Source of the DNA: Myxococcales bacterium
Lineage (GTDB): Bacteria > Myxococcota_A > Polyangia > Polyangiales > GCA-016699535
Assembly (NCBI GenBank): GCA_016699535.1
Contig: CP064980.1
Coordinates: 3,294,001-3,358,000 of the forward strand
Direction: 5' to 3'
DNA length: 64,000 bases
Part shown: positions 25,516 to 34,969 of the stretch, piece after piece
How the letters are laid out: each line of letters begins with the position of its first letter
Position numbering within the stretch: position 1 is the first letter of the stretch
The notes under the pieces: generated by a model
The model's input: only the letters and a program-made list of their open reading frames with translations
Database searches by the model: none
What the model was told of the DNA's origin: nothing
Translations under genes and position numbers: made by a program

Positions 25516-28500
25516 ATTTTATAAAAGCAGTGACAACACTGTTGTTTTAGCAAGCGCTGGAACTGGTAAGACCGAAAGCCTTACTACACTTTTTTTACAC
25601 GTGCTTCTTGGCGCTGGCGAATCAAAGGATCCGATAAGCGCAAACCACATGGTCGCGCTCACTTTCACAGAAAAAGCGGCAGCAGAAATGAAGCAGCGCA
25701 TCGCGCATGCCCTTGAACAACTCAAGCAAGGCGTCCCCGATAACGAAGCCCTTCACTCGGTGCAGACACTTCGAGCCTCGCTCAAGAGCAAGGGTCAACA
25801 CCTTGACCCTTCGCTCGTGGCAAGAGCGCTTCAGTTATTGCCGAGTGCTCGGATCACAACCTTGCATGCCTTTTGTATGAACATTCTACGCCGTTACGCC
25901 ACGGTCGCGGGTCTTGCGCCTGACTTTTCACTTCTTAATGAAGTGACGGCCACAGCCATGCTGGACACGGCCATCGAACAAACGATGATCGAAGCGCTGG
26001 ACGCGGATGAGGCTATCGGCAAGGAGCTGCTCGTCGAGCTTGAAGGCATGCATCTAAGCCCTCATCGCGGAGCAGTGCCTGTCTTGCGAAAGCTGTACCG
26101 AGATTTACGCGAAGCAGCGAAGGATCCGGAAGGCACCGAATACCTCGGCTACTATGCTGACGCGCATATCGATCAGGACTTTAAAAAGAACGCTCAGTTA
26201 CTGGGCTGCTCGCCATCCGACTGTGAGAATCAAGATTTAGCCTGCGCATTTGACGCATTGTTGGGAGCGCACCAACAACTCCAACACAGCGAAGGATTGC
26301 ACGTCAGCACAAAAAAGGTAGTCGGCAAAATCTTGGAAGCCGTCCAAGCATTGAAAGAACGCTATACGCACACCTCGATTCGCAGCGAACACCTGTTTGA
26401 AGCGGCAACACTTCTGGCTGAACAATGCGGAACTGGCAAAGCAAAGGATCTTGAGCCTGCCAACGAAATGCGCGCAGCAGCCATTGCCCTTTTTCTGCTT
26501 CCACAGCTTAAGCAACGCTCGCAAGGCATTCACCGTCTGCTTAGCCACATCCACATCCGCTACAATGCGCTTAAATCCGAGCAGAACTCCGTTGATTTCC
26601 AAGATCTAACGCTTTATTGCCGCAAGCTTTTGCTCGAGCACCAAGACCTTCGCGAAGAGCTTCAGCGCAACATTGCTACACTTCTTGTGGATGAGTTCCA
26701 AGACACCAATGGCCCACAGCGCGATATCATCTATCTACTTCGCAACACTGAGAAGCAAATTTCGCTACCGTTGAATGCAAAACACCTTCAACGCCAGGGC
26801 TTATTCATCGTTGGAGATCGCAAACAATCGATTTACGGTTTTCGCGGCGCTGATGTTGCGGTATTTCAAAATGTCGTCTCGGACTTAGGAAACAACCATG
26901 CTAAATTGTATGCGCTTCGAACCAGTTATCGAAGCAGTCCAGAGCTCATCGCAGCCCTCAACGCTCTTAGCCGAGCTGCCCTTAAAAAAGACAGCGAGCA
27001 AATCTTTGACTTTGATTTCGATGAAGATGACGAAGCTTTGGTATCCTTTCAAGGCACAAAAACCAGCAGCAACTCACCGGCTTTGGAGTTTTTTGACTCG
27101 CGCGAGGAGGAAGAATTCTCTGCGGCCAAAGAAGGCTCGTGGATCGCGACACGCGCAAAGCAGTTGATTGAAGACAAAGAGAGCTGCATCGATCGAAAAT
27201 CCAAGCAACTCCGCCCAATCAACTATGGCGATATGGTTCTATTGCTTCCTCGCTTCAGCAACTTATCGAACTACATCGCGGCATTGCAAAACGAAGAGCT
27301 GCCTTACCGAATCGTGCGTGCGCAGGGCTTGTTAAGCACCCAAGAAGCAAAAGACTTATTCAGCCTATGCAAAGTCTTGCTTGAGGAGCACAGCAACCTT
27401 GACCTCTTTTCAGTGCTTAGGTCGCCTTGGGTACTACTGTCCGACGATGTCCTCCTACGTTTAGCGATGCAGAGCCGGCAAGATTCAAGACCGCTAAGTT
27501 CCCTAAACTGGCCTTATCCCTCTGACGATCACGACGCGGAACGAAAGCGTTTTGAGCGAGCCCTTCCCTTGATTCATCGGCTCCAAGGGCATGTCGAGCG
27601 TTTAGGTCTTTCCAAATGCCTGGAGTTGCTTCTTAGCGAACTGCACTACGACACGATCCTTGCAGGAATGCCCTCTGCGAGTGATCGTCTGCGCAATCTT
27701 GATTTTCTTTTAGCGCGCATACGTGAGCATGAACTCGAAGGCTGGGATGCACAAAAGATCCTTGTCAACTGGCAGTGGCGTCTTGCCCGTGGTCTTGATG
27801 AACCCGCACCATCGTTTAGCGATTCAAATGATCAGAGTTTGTGCGTGATGACGGTTCACCAGTCGAAGGGGCTGGAGTTTCCCGTTGTGTTTGCAGCGGA
27901 TCTCGGTCGCCGGTCAGCGGAACAGAGCTCGCCGCTTTTATTTGATCCCGATCCCGATGCAGGACTAGCCCTGGGCCTACGCGCCCCGTCGGGTCAGTGG
28001 TTATACGATGAGCACGCAAAAAAAGTGCGCGATATTCATCGCGCAAGAGAACGCGCCGAAGCAAAACGCTTGTTTTATGTGCAAATCACACGTGCACGAG
28101 ACAGACTGATTTTAAGCGGAGCGCCCAGTTCGTTCTACAAAACGCTCCTAAACGAGACTTTGCCAGCACTGGAACAGGCGGGGCTTGCCGGACGACTTTT
28201 GCCGAAACTTTCACCGAAGCAAAGCAGCCACGCAAGCTCAAGTGAAACAATGCTCGAATCGGCCTCGCTTATCAAGCAGCTTGATGATGCGCCCCAAATC
28301 CGGCCCACGCTTCTTCAAACTGCGGTTACCACTTTGGAGGACTTTGCACTTTGCCCGCGCCGCTACCATGCACGAAGCGTGCTTCGATTGCCGGAGTTTC
28401 CAAGGCCTCTCATTAAAGAGCAGGAGCAGGGGCAAAGCATGGACCCATCGAAGCGAGGAACTCGTCTTCACGAAGCGCTCGAGCTAATTGATTTTGGCAA

Positions 28501-29098
28501 AGCTTTGCAAAGCCCCACAGAGTACAGTCAAACAGTCTTTAAAGAAGAGAGCAATGCTGAGGAACTTCAAAAGCGTCTCAGTCATTTTCTAACGAGCGAT
28601 TACGCGGCTTGCATCGCACGCTCGGAGCAGCAACACCGAGAGCTTCCCTTTACGCTAAAGGTCGATGCCACACAGGGCAGCATTGTCTTGCGCGGACAAA
28701 TCGATTTACTTCACGGTGATAATAAGAGCATGGACCTCGTGGACTACAAAGCTGCACGCCCTAAAGGTTCTAGTCCCGCAGAACGCTACCGTTTTCAGCT
28801 TGATATCTACCGACATGCCCTTAGGCGTGTGCTGCCAGCGCATACCAAACTTCGAGCAGGCATTGTTTTCCTTGATGGACGTAGCAGCGCTCCTGTGTTT
28901 TTGGAAGCGCAACATGATTCTGATACTTTTGAAGAGAAACTAGGGAAGCTCGCCGATGCTTTACTCGAAGCGAGCACCCGCAATAACTTTGAAGGCAAAG
29001 AGGAAAGTTATTGCAAACAAATCGACTGCGGTTTTCGTTGGCTGTGTCATGCCAAAGACAATGACAGCGAAGCGACGTATTTACACAACGGGCTCTAG
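25508..29098 (+). CDS. AddA/RecB-type UvrD helicase with C-terminal nuclease domain
   Basis: 1196 residues from the ATG at 25508. Superfamily 1A helicase motifs in order: Walker A ASAGTGKT (15-22), ALTFTEKAAAEM, LLVDEFQDTN, VGDRKQSIYGFRGAD, MTVHQSKGLEFPVVF and LFYVQITRARDRL. The last 250 residues carry a PD-(D/E)xK nuclease of the RecB/AddA kind (GQIDLL, then DLVDYKAA). It should process double-strand DNA ends for recombination. No AddB partner is adjacent; instead it overlaps a lipid acyltransferase gene upstream and converges with a TetR gene. Confidence 0.92.
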   Translation: MGEFYKSSDNTVVLASAGTGKTESLTTLFLHVLLGAGESKDPISANHMVALTFTEKAAAEMKQRIAHALEQLKQGVPDNEALHSVQTLRASLKSKGQHLDPSLVARALQLLPSARITTLHAFCMNILRRYATVAGLAPDFSLLNEVTATAMLDTAIEQTMIEALDADEAIGKELLVELEGMHLSPHRGAVPVLRKLYRDLREAAKDPEGTEYLGYYADAHIDQDFKKNAQLLGCSPSDCENQDLACAFDALLGAHQQLQHSEGLHVSTKKVVGKILEAVQALKERYTHTSIRSEHLFEAATLLAEQCGTGKAKDLEPANEMRAAAIALFLLPQLKQRSQGIHRLLSHIHIRYNALKSEQNSVDFQDLTLYCRKLLLEHQDLREELQRNIATLLVDEFQDTNGPQRDIIYLLRNTEKQISLPLNAKHLQRQGLFIVGDRKQSIYGFRGADVAVFQNVVSDLGNNHAKLYALRTSYRSSPELIAALNALSRAALKKDSEQIFDFDFDEDDEALVSFQGTKTSSNSPALEFFDSREEEEFSAAKEGSWIATRAKQLIEDKESCIDRKSKQLRPINYGDMVLLLPRFSNLSNYIAALQNEELPYRIVRAQGLLSTQEAKDLFSLCKVLLEEHSNLDLFSVLRSPWVLLSDDVLLRLAMQSRQDSRPLSSLNWPYPSDDHDAERKRFERALPLIHRLQGHVERLGLSKCLELLLSELHYDTILAGMPSASDRLRNLDFLLARIREHELEGWDAQKILVNWQWRLARGLDEPAPSFSDSNDQSLCVMTVHQSKGLEFPVVFAADLGRRSAEQSSPLLFDPDPDAGLALGLRAPSGQWLYDEHAKKVRDIHRARERAEAKRLFYVQITRARDRLILSGAPSSFYKTLLNETLPALEQAGLAGRLLPKLSPKQSSHASSSETMLESASLIKQLDDAPQIRPTLLQTAVTTLEDFALCPRRYHARSVLRLPEFPRPLIKEQEQGQSMDPSKRGTRLHEALELIDFGKALQSPTEYSQTVFKEESNAEELQKRLSHFLTSDYAACIARSEQQHRELPFTLKVDATQGSIVLRGQIDLLHGDNKSMDLVDYKAARPKGSSPAERYRFQLDIYRHALRRVLPAHTKLRAGIVFLDGRSSAPVFLEAQHDSDTFEEKLGKLADALLEASTRNNFEGKEESYCKQIDCGFRWLCHAKDNDSEATYLHNGL

Positions 29099-29722
29099 GC
29101 CATGCATATTAAAGGCAACAATGGCACGCGCCGCCCGTTCGACATCGATGTCCGATTTAAAATCACCCATCACGTACTCTTCCATAACCTGCTTGACCGT
29201 GCCGAGCACGCACGATGCGGACACCTCAACATCAATATTTCCAATCACACCAATAGACTGACCGTTGCGGATGGATTCCCGAATAAAGTGCCGTAGTGAT
29301 CCATAGAAGTTGTTGAGAATCTCCCGCGCCTCGGCATCAAGGCTTACCGCTTCACGCACGATAATTGTCGCAAGTGAACGATCGCGCACGACGGTATTAA
29401 GAATGCGCTGCACTGTTTGCACCAACTGCTGATCTATCGGCGGTGCGTCCGAACCAAGATCCACACCAACGACACTTGCCCGTAGCCGCTCAAGAAGTTC
29501 TTTGAGCAAGGCTAGGAACACGGCGCCTTTGCTTTCGAAGTAAAGATAAAATGTGCCGCGTGCTATGCCGGCGCTCTCAATAATATCGGCAATACGTGTT
29601 TGATGGAAACCGCTCTTTGAAAACACCTCCGCAGCAGCATCGAGAATCTCGGCTCGACGGCGGCTACGCGGACTTGTGCCTTGTTTTTTTAACGGCTTGG
29701 TAGAAGAAATCTCCGTACTCAT
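29081..29722 (-). CDS. TetR-family regulator, last gene of the lipid operon
   Basis: 213 residues. The DNA-binding domain (SRRRAEILDAAAEVFSKSGF, then TRIADIIESAGIARGTFYLYFESKGAVF) is canonical TetR; the C-terminal helical domain would bind an effector. The ATG overlaps the lipid kinase stop by four bases. As terminal gene of a fatty-chain operon it is the obvious candidate to bind the palindrome at 39952-39965 in front of the first gene and to sense an acyl-CoA or pathway product. Its 3' end overlaps the convergent helicase gene by 18 bases. Confidence 0.93.
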   Translation of the reverse strand: MSTEISSTKPLKKQGTSPRSRRRAEILDAAAEVFSKSGFHQTRIADIIESAGIARGTFYLYFESKGAVFLALLKELLERLRASVVGVDLGSDAPPIDQQLVQTVQRILNTVVRDRSLATIIVREAVSLDAEAREILNNFYGSLRHFIRESIRNGQSIGVIGNIDVEVSASCVLGTVKQVMEEYVMGDFKSDIDVERAARAIVAFNMHGLEPVV

Positions 29723-30621
29723 ACGTTCAACCTAAGTGCTCTTGGAAGAGTGTTAAGGGTTAAGGGCTTTAGGCGACAAATCTCGCCATCAATCATCACA
29801 TCAACTTGACCGAGACCCTCAAAGCGCAAGCTCTTGCAGGCGTACCCATGTATGGCGGTATGGGCCAAATGCCGGCCCTGGTAGATTGCCGGAAAGGTTC
29901 GGAGAAGATCCAAAACCGACAGCGGCTCGACATGCACCACGTTGAATTTTCCATCGTCAACTTTGGCATCAGGCGCCATATGCATCGTGCCACCCGTAAA
30001 CTGACTGTTGCAGACGGAAAACATCATGTAGTCAACCTTGTCATGTTTTTCGTCATTTTCATGCCAAACGTGGCATGTTTTTTGCGGAATTGATGCCAGT
30101 TTTGTCAAAACTGCCATAGCATAGCCGACGTGTCCGAAGGCCTTGAAGTAGCGGTTTCGAAGCGCACCCACTTGTGCACTAAAGCGAATACTAAAGATGT
30201 TAAGAAAGAAAAGCAGACCGTGTTCGTGCCGCAGCTCAATGAGATCCACCAAGCGCTCTTTTCCCGAATCAAAACGCTCAAGGGCTGCCTTTGTGTCGCT
30301 GATGCCGAAGTCGCGCAAAAAAGAATTGCCCGTGCCTAACGGTAGAATACCAAAACGCAGCGTTTGGTCTTCAAGGGCCTCGGGGAATAAACCGTTGAGC
30401 ACTTCGTAGGTGGTGCCATCACCGCCTACCGAAAGAAAACAACGCTTACCTTCTTTCATGGCGTTGCGCGCAAGCAGGGTCGCGGAGCCTTTGGCAGTGG
30501 TGTTGAGCCGCTCGACGTGCCAGCCTCGCTCTTTTAGCTCGGCCAGAGCCTCGTTGGCCAACTTGCCACAACGCCCCGCTCCGGCCGCACCATTAACAAT
30601 CGCCACGCATTCCTTATTCAT
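29719..30621 (-). CDS. diacylglycerol/lipid kinase (YegS/DagK family)
   Basis: 300 residues. The N-terminal VNGAAGAGRCG, the nucleotide-binding GGDGTTYEVLNG and the LPLGTGNSFLRDFGI motif define the DAGK catalytic family. These soluble or peripheral enzymes phosphorylate a lipid hydroxyl with ATP; diacylglycerol, ceramide-like and prenyl substrates are known in the family. In this operon a fatty alcohol or glyceride made by the upstream enzymes is a possible substrate (inference). It is coupled on both sides by ATGA overlaps. Confidence 0.92.
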   Translation of the reverse strand: MNKECVAIVNGAAGAGRCGKLANEALAELKERGWHVERLNTTAKGSATLLARNAMKEGKRCFLSVGGDGTTYEVLNGLFPEALEDQTLRFGILPLGTGNSFLRDFGISDTKAALERFDSGKERLVDLIELRHEHGLLFFLNIFSIRFSAQVGALRNRYFKAFGHVGYAMAVLTKLASIPQKTCHVWHENDEKHDKVDYMMFSVCNSQFTGGTMHMAPDAKVDDGKFNVVHVEPLSVLDLLRTFPAIYQGRHLAHTAIHGYACKSLRFEGLGQVDVMIDGEICRLKPLTLNTLPRALRLNV

Positions 30622-32306
30622 CGCAATGCCATCATCTCCTCGCTACTGCTCTGTTCCCGAAGCATGGCAGCAAGGCTTTCGCGCTTTAGTTTCAACGATG
30701 CTGTGCGCGGAAAATGCTCCGGCCAAAACAAAACACCCTGCAAGCGTTTGTAGTCCGGCAAGCTTTGGTTTTTTTGTTTGAGTCCATCAATGACGCTTTG
30801 TCGATCTTGCTCGGAGCGCACCACAGCCACAAGACTGTTGTGCTCAAGTTGCTCTTTTTGCCAGAGGTAGTTGCTGGCCATGACAGCCAGCTCTTCACAA
30901 GGAAGGTCTTCAAAGGCACTTTCCACATCTTCTGGATAAACATTTTTGCCGCCAGCCGTCACAATCATGTTTTTAGAGCGGCCGAGCAAACGCAGATGCC
31001 CCGCAGAGTCGATGGCTCCAAGGTCTCCGGTCTTGAGCCAACCGTCCTCAAAAACAGCCGCGCTAAGTTCTGGCGCATCGAGATAACCCAGCATGACCGT
31101 ATCGCCTCGCACCCAAACCTCACCCACACCGTCGGCGTTTTGATGAGCAAGTTTCAGTTCAGTACCAGGCACCGGCTTGCCCACGCTGTCTCCGCGAAAG
31201 GGCCGCAAATCATTAACGGTGAGTACGGTACAGGCCTCGGTAAGACCATAACCAATCGCGACCGGGATGCCCAGGCGGTAGAAAAACTCGGCACGCTTTT
31301 GGTCCACCATTGCACCACCACAAAACAAAACTTTAAGCTCGCCACCAAAAGCTTCATGAATGGGCGCAATAAGACGTTTTGAGAGCGCATGATTGGGTGA
31401 ACGTTGAGTGCACCAACGGTTTACTGCGCTCAAGGTCGATAGAAGCTTTTGCTTGTAGGTTGGAGATGCTTGGATCTTTTCGCGAATCGCACGCTCGAAG
31501 GCTTCAAGCAAAAGAGGAACCACAGCCATGTGCGTGATGCGCTTCTTTTGCATGGTATCCAAAATGAACTCGGGCCTTAGTGCACGCTGATGAACTACCG
31601 TGGCTCCGCCAAAAAAGGGTCCTAAAAAGCCACACATAAAATCAATGGCATGGTTGGTGGGCAAAATGGAAAAGTAGCGGTCCCCCTCGCCGAGCGGAAA
31701 AAGTACGTTCAACGAGGCATACTGCGCAAGGTAGTTACCGTGGCTCAGCATGCAGCCCTTGGGTGTGCCCCCAGTGCCGGATGAATAGACAATCGTTGCT
31801 AAGTCATCACGGCCTGCCGTGGAGCATGTTTTGAAATCAAGTTCAGCGGCTGGTAAATGCTCCCAGCGAACGGTGTTCGCAATGAACGCTTGATCTGGCA
31901 GCTCCGAGACCAAGGCCGCAAGTGTTGTGCACTGATGAAGCTTTTGCCATACCGCGTATTCACTCAACACAAGCTTTACGCCGCTGTGCTGTAGCAACGC
32001 CGCTTGCTCTTGAGCGCTCAGCTTGTAGTCGATCGGCACAAGCACAGCGCCACGAAGAAAAATCGCATAAGCGCCGATTAACCAATTGCTTTGGTTGCTC
32101 ATGACAATCGCAACGCGATCGTTGGAGTCGACATGCTGCGACTTTAGAAAAGCCAGCACCCTTGCCGCTTCTTTGGCGACATCAAGATAACTTAGGGCGC
32201 GCACTTGCCGTTTTCGATTCATTTCACAAAGCGCAAGTGAGTCTTTGTAAGTGATGATCGAGTCGCGAAGCGCTTCGCCTAGGTTATTCCAATGTTTAGG
32301 GCTCAT
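30618..32306 (-). CDS. AMP-dependent fatty acid ligase (acyl-ACP/CoA synthetase), second copy
   Basis: 562 residues of the ANL superfamily. P-loop IVYSSGTGGTPKGCMLSH, YGLTEACTVLT, GWLKTGDLG, hinge GRSKNMIVTAGGKNVYPEDVE and the C-terminal catalytic Lys in TASLKLKR are all present, so both half-reactions should work. It directly overlaps the carrier protein gene, which suggests that its acyl-AMP is passed to that ACP rather than to CoA. No membrane segment. Confidence 0.93.
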   Translation of the reverse strand: MSPKHWNNLGEALRDSIITYKDSLALCEMNRKRQVRALSYLDVAKEAARVLAFLKSQHVDSNDRVAIVMSNQSNWLIGAYAIFLRGAVLVPIDYKLSAQEQAALLQHSGVKLVLSEYAVWQKLHQCTTLAALVSELPDQAFIANTVRWEHLPAAELDFKTCSTAGRDDLATIVYSSGTGGTPKGCMLSHGNYLAQYASLNVLFPLGEGDRYFSILPTNHAIDFMCGFLGPFFGGATVVHQRALRPEFILDTMQKKRITHMAVVPLLLEAFERAIREKIQASPTYKQKLLSTLSAVNRWCTQRSPNHALSKRLIAPIHEAFGGELKVLFCGGAMVDQKRAEFFYRLGIPVAIGYGLTEACTVLTVNDLRPFRGDSVGKPVPGTELKLAHQNADGVGEVWVRGDTVMLGYLDAPELSAAVFEDGWLKTGDLGAIDSAGHLRLLGRSKNMIVTAGGKNVYPEDVESAFEDLPCEELAVMASNYLWQKEQLEHNSLVAVVRSEQDRQSVIDGLKQKNQSLPDYKRLQGVLFWPEHFPRTASLKLKRESLAAMLREQSSSEEMMALR

Positions 32307-32545
32307 GACTGTCGCTTTCGAATCAGCTCCGCAAGACGGGAAAAAGTGGTAACGCCTTGAAGTTCGTAATCAGGAATCTCAACGTCAAAGGCATGCTCGA
32401 GATCACTCAGCAGTTCCATCGCTCTAAAGCTATCAATACCGAGTTGCTGAAAAAAATCCTCGTTGGGACTCAACGTTTCTTTGGCCACCCCAAAGCGTTT
32501 CGCAGCAAGTTCGATCAAGCGGAGTTCAATACTTTGTTCATTCAT
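32303..32545 (-). CDS. acyl carrier protein
   Basis: 80 residues, a stand-alone carrier. The phosphopantetheine attachment Ser is in QLGIDSFRAMEL (GxDS motif). The second helix is followed by a hydrophobic face typical of ACPs. It lies between the enoyl-CoA hydratase and a ligase gene, overlapping each by four bases, so it is most likely the dedicated carrier on which this pathway's acyl chain is built or modified. It would need a phosphopantetheinyl transferase from elsewhere. Confidence 0.95.
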   Translation of the reverse strand: MNEQSIELRLIELAAKRFGVAKETLSPNEDFFQQLGIDSFRAMELLSDLEHAFDVEIPDYELQGVTTFSRLAELIRKRQS

Positions 32546-33350
32546 GGCAGATAAGGCCTTAAATCATTTCTGGTTACAAAACTCTGCAAAGCTTCAAACA
32601 CGGTCGGCTCCATCATAAGCTTGCAGAAAAGTTCTTTTTCTTGCTCAAGTTCCTCTAGCGGCAAAGCTTTCACAAATTGCTTTGCTTGCCGCACGGTGTG
32701 TTTTGAGAAACGAGCACACTGCTGAGCCAGGGCGCGTGCGGCGCTCAGTGCCTCACCCTTCGCCAGCCGTTGCGAAACAAGGCCAAGTTCATAAGCCCGT
32801 TTGGCGTTGAGACTCCGGCCGCTGAATAACAAATCACGAACCACGGCATTCCCGAGATCACGACCTAAACGCGGAAGCCCACCAAAACCAGGAACCAACC
32901 CCAGGCGCAGCTCAGGAAAACAAAACGACTGCTCGCATCCGCTACCATGACATCGCAAGTCAGCGCGAGCTCGAAACCACCACCGAATACCGGACCGTGC
33001 AAAGCCGCTATCGTTGTGGTTGGCGCGCTATCGATGATGTTGAACACTCGGTGGATTCGATTCAAAAAATCCCGCACTTGCTCAAGCGCCACTTGTTTTT
33101 CTTCGGCTGTGTGAGCATCACTCAAAAAGTGATACAGGGCTTTGAGATCCGCACCGGCACAAAAGCCGCTTTGAAGGCTACTGTAAATTACGAGGGGCGG
33201 AAGGCTTGAGGCGCTTTGTATATAGTCAGCAAGCACTTCAAGTTCGTCCAATGTTTCAAGGCCAATCTCGTTACAAGGAGCGCGGTGAAGCTCAACCTCA
33301 AGCACTGAGTCGCGAAGCGCACAACAAATTGTTTTTCCTTGGTAGTCCAT
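32542..33350 (-). CDS. enoyl-CoA hydratase/isomerase family protein, frameshifted
   Basis: The first half carries SGFCAGADLKAL and the oxyanion-hole region HGPVFGGGFELALTCDVMVADASSRF; the second half continues CFPELRLGLVPGFGGLPRLGR in the next frame, exactly as crotonase-fold enzymes do. The switch is at the A4/T4 run at 32922-32925, where one more T restores the frame. Rejoined length is about 268 residues, normal for the family. The Glu in FPELRLG is at a usual catalytic position. It could hydrate, isomerise or dehydrate an acyl thioester on the neighbouring ACP or on CoA. Confidence 0.88.
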
Positions 33351-33352
33351 GG

Positions 33353-34969
33353 CTATGTGTAAAGCTGATTCAGTTGCACTTGATAGTGCTCTTCCAGCAC
33401 CTGGCGCCTCAGTTTTTGGTTTGCTGTAAGCAACCCGCTTTCAGGCGTAAAAGGCTCCTCGGTAAGATGAAAAGCGCGAATGCGTCGGTAATGCGGCAAA
33501 CTCTCGTTAAGCGTGTCGATGGTGTGTTTAACCTTCATCTCGTCGAGTTTGCCCGAAATGATCGCAGTCAAATAAGGTCTACCGTGGCCTACGACCACCA
33601 CATAGTCTGCTTCCGGCAGGAGCGCATGCAGACTCTGCTCGATCGGCTCCGGTGCCACGTTGTGGCCAGACTCGGGTACCAAAATATTTTTCAAGCGACC
33701 GATGATCTGAAGGTTGCCTGCACTGTCCTGCTCAACTTGATCTCCGGTGCGAAACCAACCATCCTCGCTGATGCAAGCATTGCTCTCTTCCTCTTTGCCC
33801 CAGTAGCCCATAAACACATGCGGGCCGCGGGTCTGCAGCTCGCCATCCTCTGAAACCCTGCATTCGACACCTTCGATGGGCTGGCCGACAAAACCATGAG
33901 CAGCTTTCTTTCCCAGTTTGTCCATACTCACAATGGCCGTCGTTTCAGTGAGCCCGTAGACTTGATACACAGGAATGCCCAAAGCAGAGAAAAAATCTTG
34001 GGTGCTTTTTTGCAGCGGCGCAGAACCACAAATAAGAAAATCCAATGCGGGGCCGAGCTTTCGACGTATGGCAGCAAAAAGCGAAAGCTTTGCAAACTGA
34101 AGCGCCAATCGATCGGCTAAACCATGAGCACCGTGCATTGAGACCCGCATGGCCCGGTTGAAAAGCGCCGCAGCAAAACCACCTTTTTCCTGCAAACCGC
34201 TTTCAATCTGCTTTCTTATACGCTCGAGCAAGGCAGGAACATTCAGAAAGTAGTGTGGCTGTGCGGTTTTCATTTCTTCTTTGAGTTGCTCGAGATCGGT
34301 CGAAATGCGCAGCTCTGCTCCCCGCAGCAAACAGGTCCAAAGCATCACCCGTGATCCTGCAAAGCAAAACGGCAGATAGTGAAACACCCGATCATCTGCC
34401 GCATTTCGCGCTGCATCAAAAGCCTCTGCCGTACGGTGCAACATAAAATCCAGGTTGGCCTGGCTCAGCATGGCGCCTTTAGAGGCTCCGCTTGTCCCTG
34501 AGGTATACACAAGAGTAGCTGGGACATGTTCGTTGCGTTTTCGGAAAGGCTCGTCGATGGATTTTTCCGTAAAAAGCTGATCGAGTAGCAGTACAGCAGG
34601 AGCAAGTTTCTTTTCTTTAAAACTTTCTGCAAGGTCTTCGTCCGCCACCACAATCACGGAAGGCATACTGTCTTGGATGATCGCTTCGAGCTCTTCCGCC
34701 TCTTGGCGGACATACAAAGGAACGGAAATCCCGCCTTCGGCGATAATGGCAAGATCACAAGCGACCCAACGAAAACTATTGGGCGCCACAAACACAGCGC
34801 GATGACCCGCACGAAGGCCAGCTTCGCGAAGCGCAAAGCGTGCACGTGCGATAGCTTCGATCAAATCATTGGCGGAATACGGCCATAAGCTTGCGCCGTG
34901 GACCTCTTGTAAAACAACACGATCCGATTGCTGCTTCAATTTATCCAGAATCTCTTGCGCAAAGCTCAT
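33353..34969 (-). CDS. AMP-dependent long-chain fatty acid ligase, first copy
   Basis: 538 residues from the ATG at 34969, preceded by a strong GGAGG. ANL motifs: LVYTSGTSGASKGAMLSQ, YGLTETTAIVS, GWFRTGDQ, GRLKNILVPESGHNVAPEPIE and a C-terminal Lys in NQKLRR. It resembles long-chain acyl-CoA synthetases of the FAA1/FadD15 sort. With a second ligase four genes on, the operon has two activation steps, perhaps one to CoA and one to ACP, or for two different acids. Its start overlaps the pyruvyl transferase stop by four bases. Confidence 0.93.
   Translation of the reverse strand: MSFAQEILDKLKQQSDRVVLQEVHGASLWPYSANDLIEAIARARFALREAGLRAGHRAVFVAPNSFRWVACDLAIIAEGGISVPLYVRQEAEELEAIIQDSMPSVIVVADEDLAESFKEKKLAPAVLLLDQLFTEKSIDEPFRKRNEHVPATLVYTSGTSGASKGAMLSQANLDFMLHRTAEAFDAARNAADDRVFHYLPFCFAGSRVMLWTCLLRGAELRISTDLEQLKEEMKTAQPHYFLNVPALLERIRKQIESGLQEKGGFAAALFNRAMRVSMHGAHGLADRLALQFAKLSLFAAIRRKLGPALDFLICGSAPLQKSTQDFFSALGIPVYQVYGLTETTAIVSMDKLGKKAAHGFVGQPIEGVECRVSEDGELQTRGPHVFMGYWGKEEESNACISEDGWFRTGDQVEQDSAGNLQIIGRLKNILVPESGHNVAPEPIEQSLHALLPEADYVVVVGHGRPYLTAIISGKLDEMKVKHTIDTLNESLPHYRRIRAFHLTEEPFTPESGLLTANQKLRRQVLEEHYQVQLNQLYT

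Noticed and set aside
30060..30077. Inverted repeat CATGCCA-AACG-TGGCATG
   Set aside because: It lies inside the lipid kinase coding sequence; resemblance to the arms at 41617-41644 is short and probably chance.
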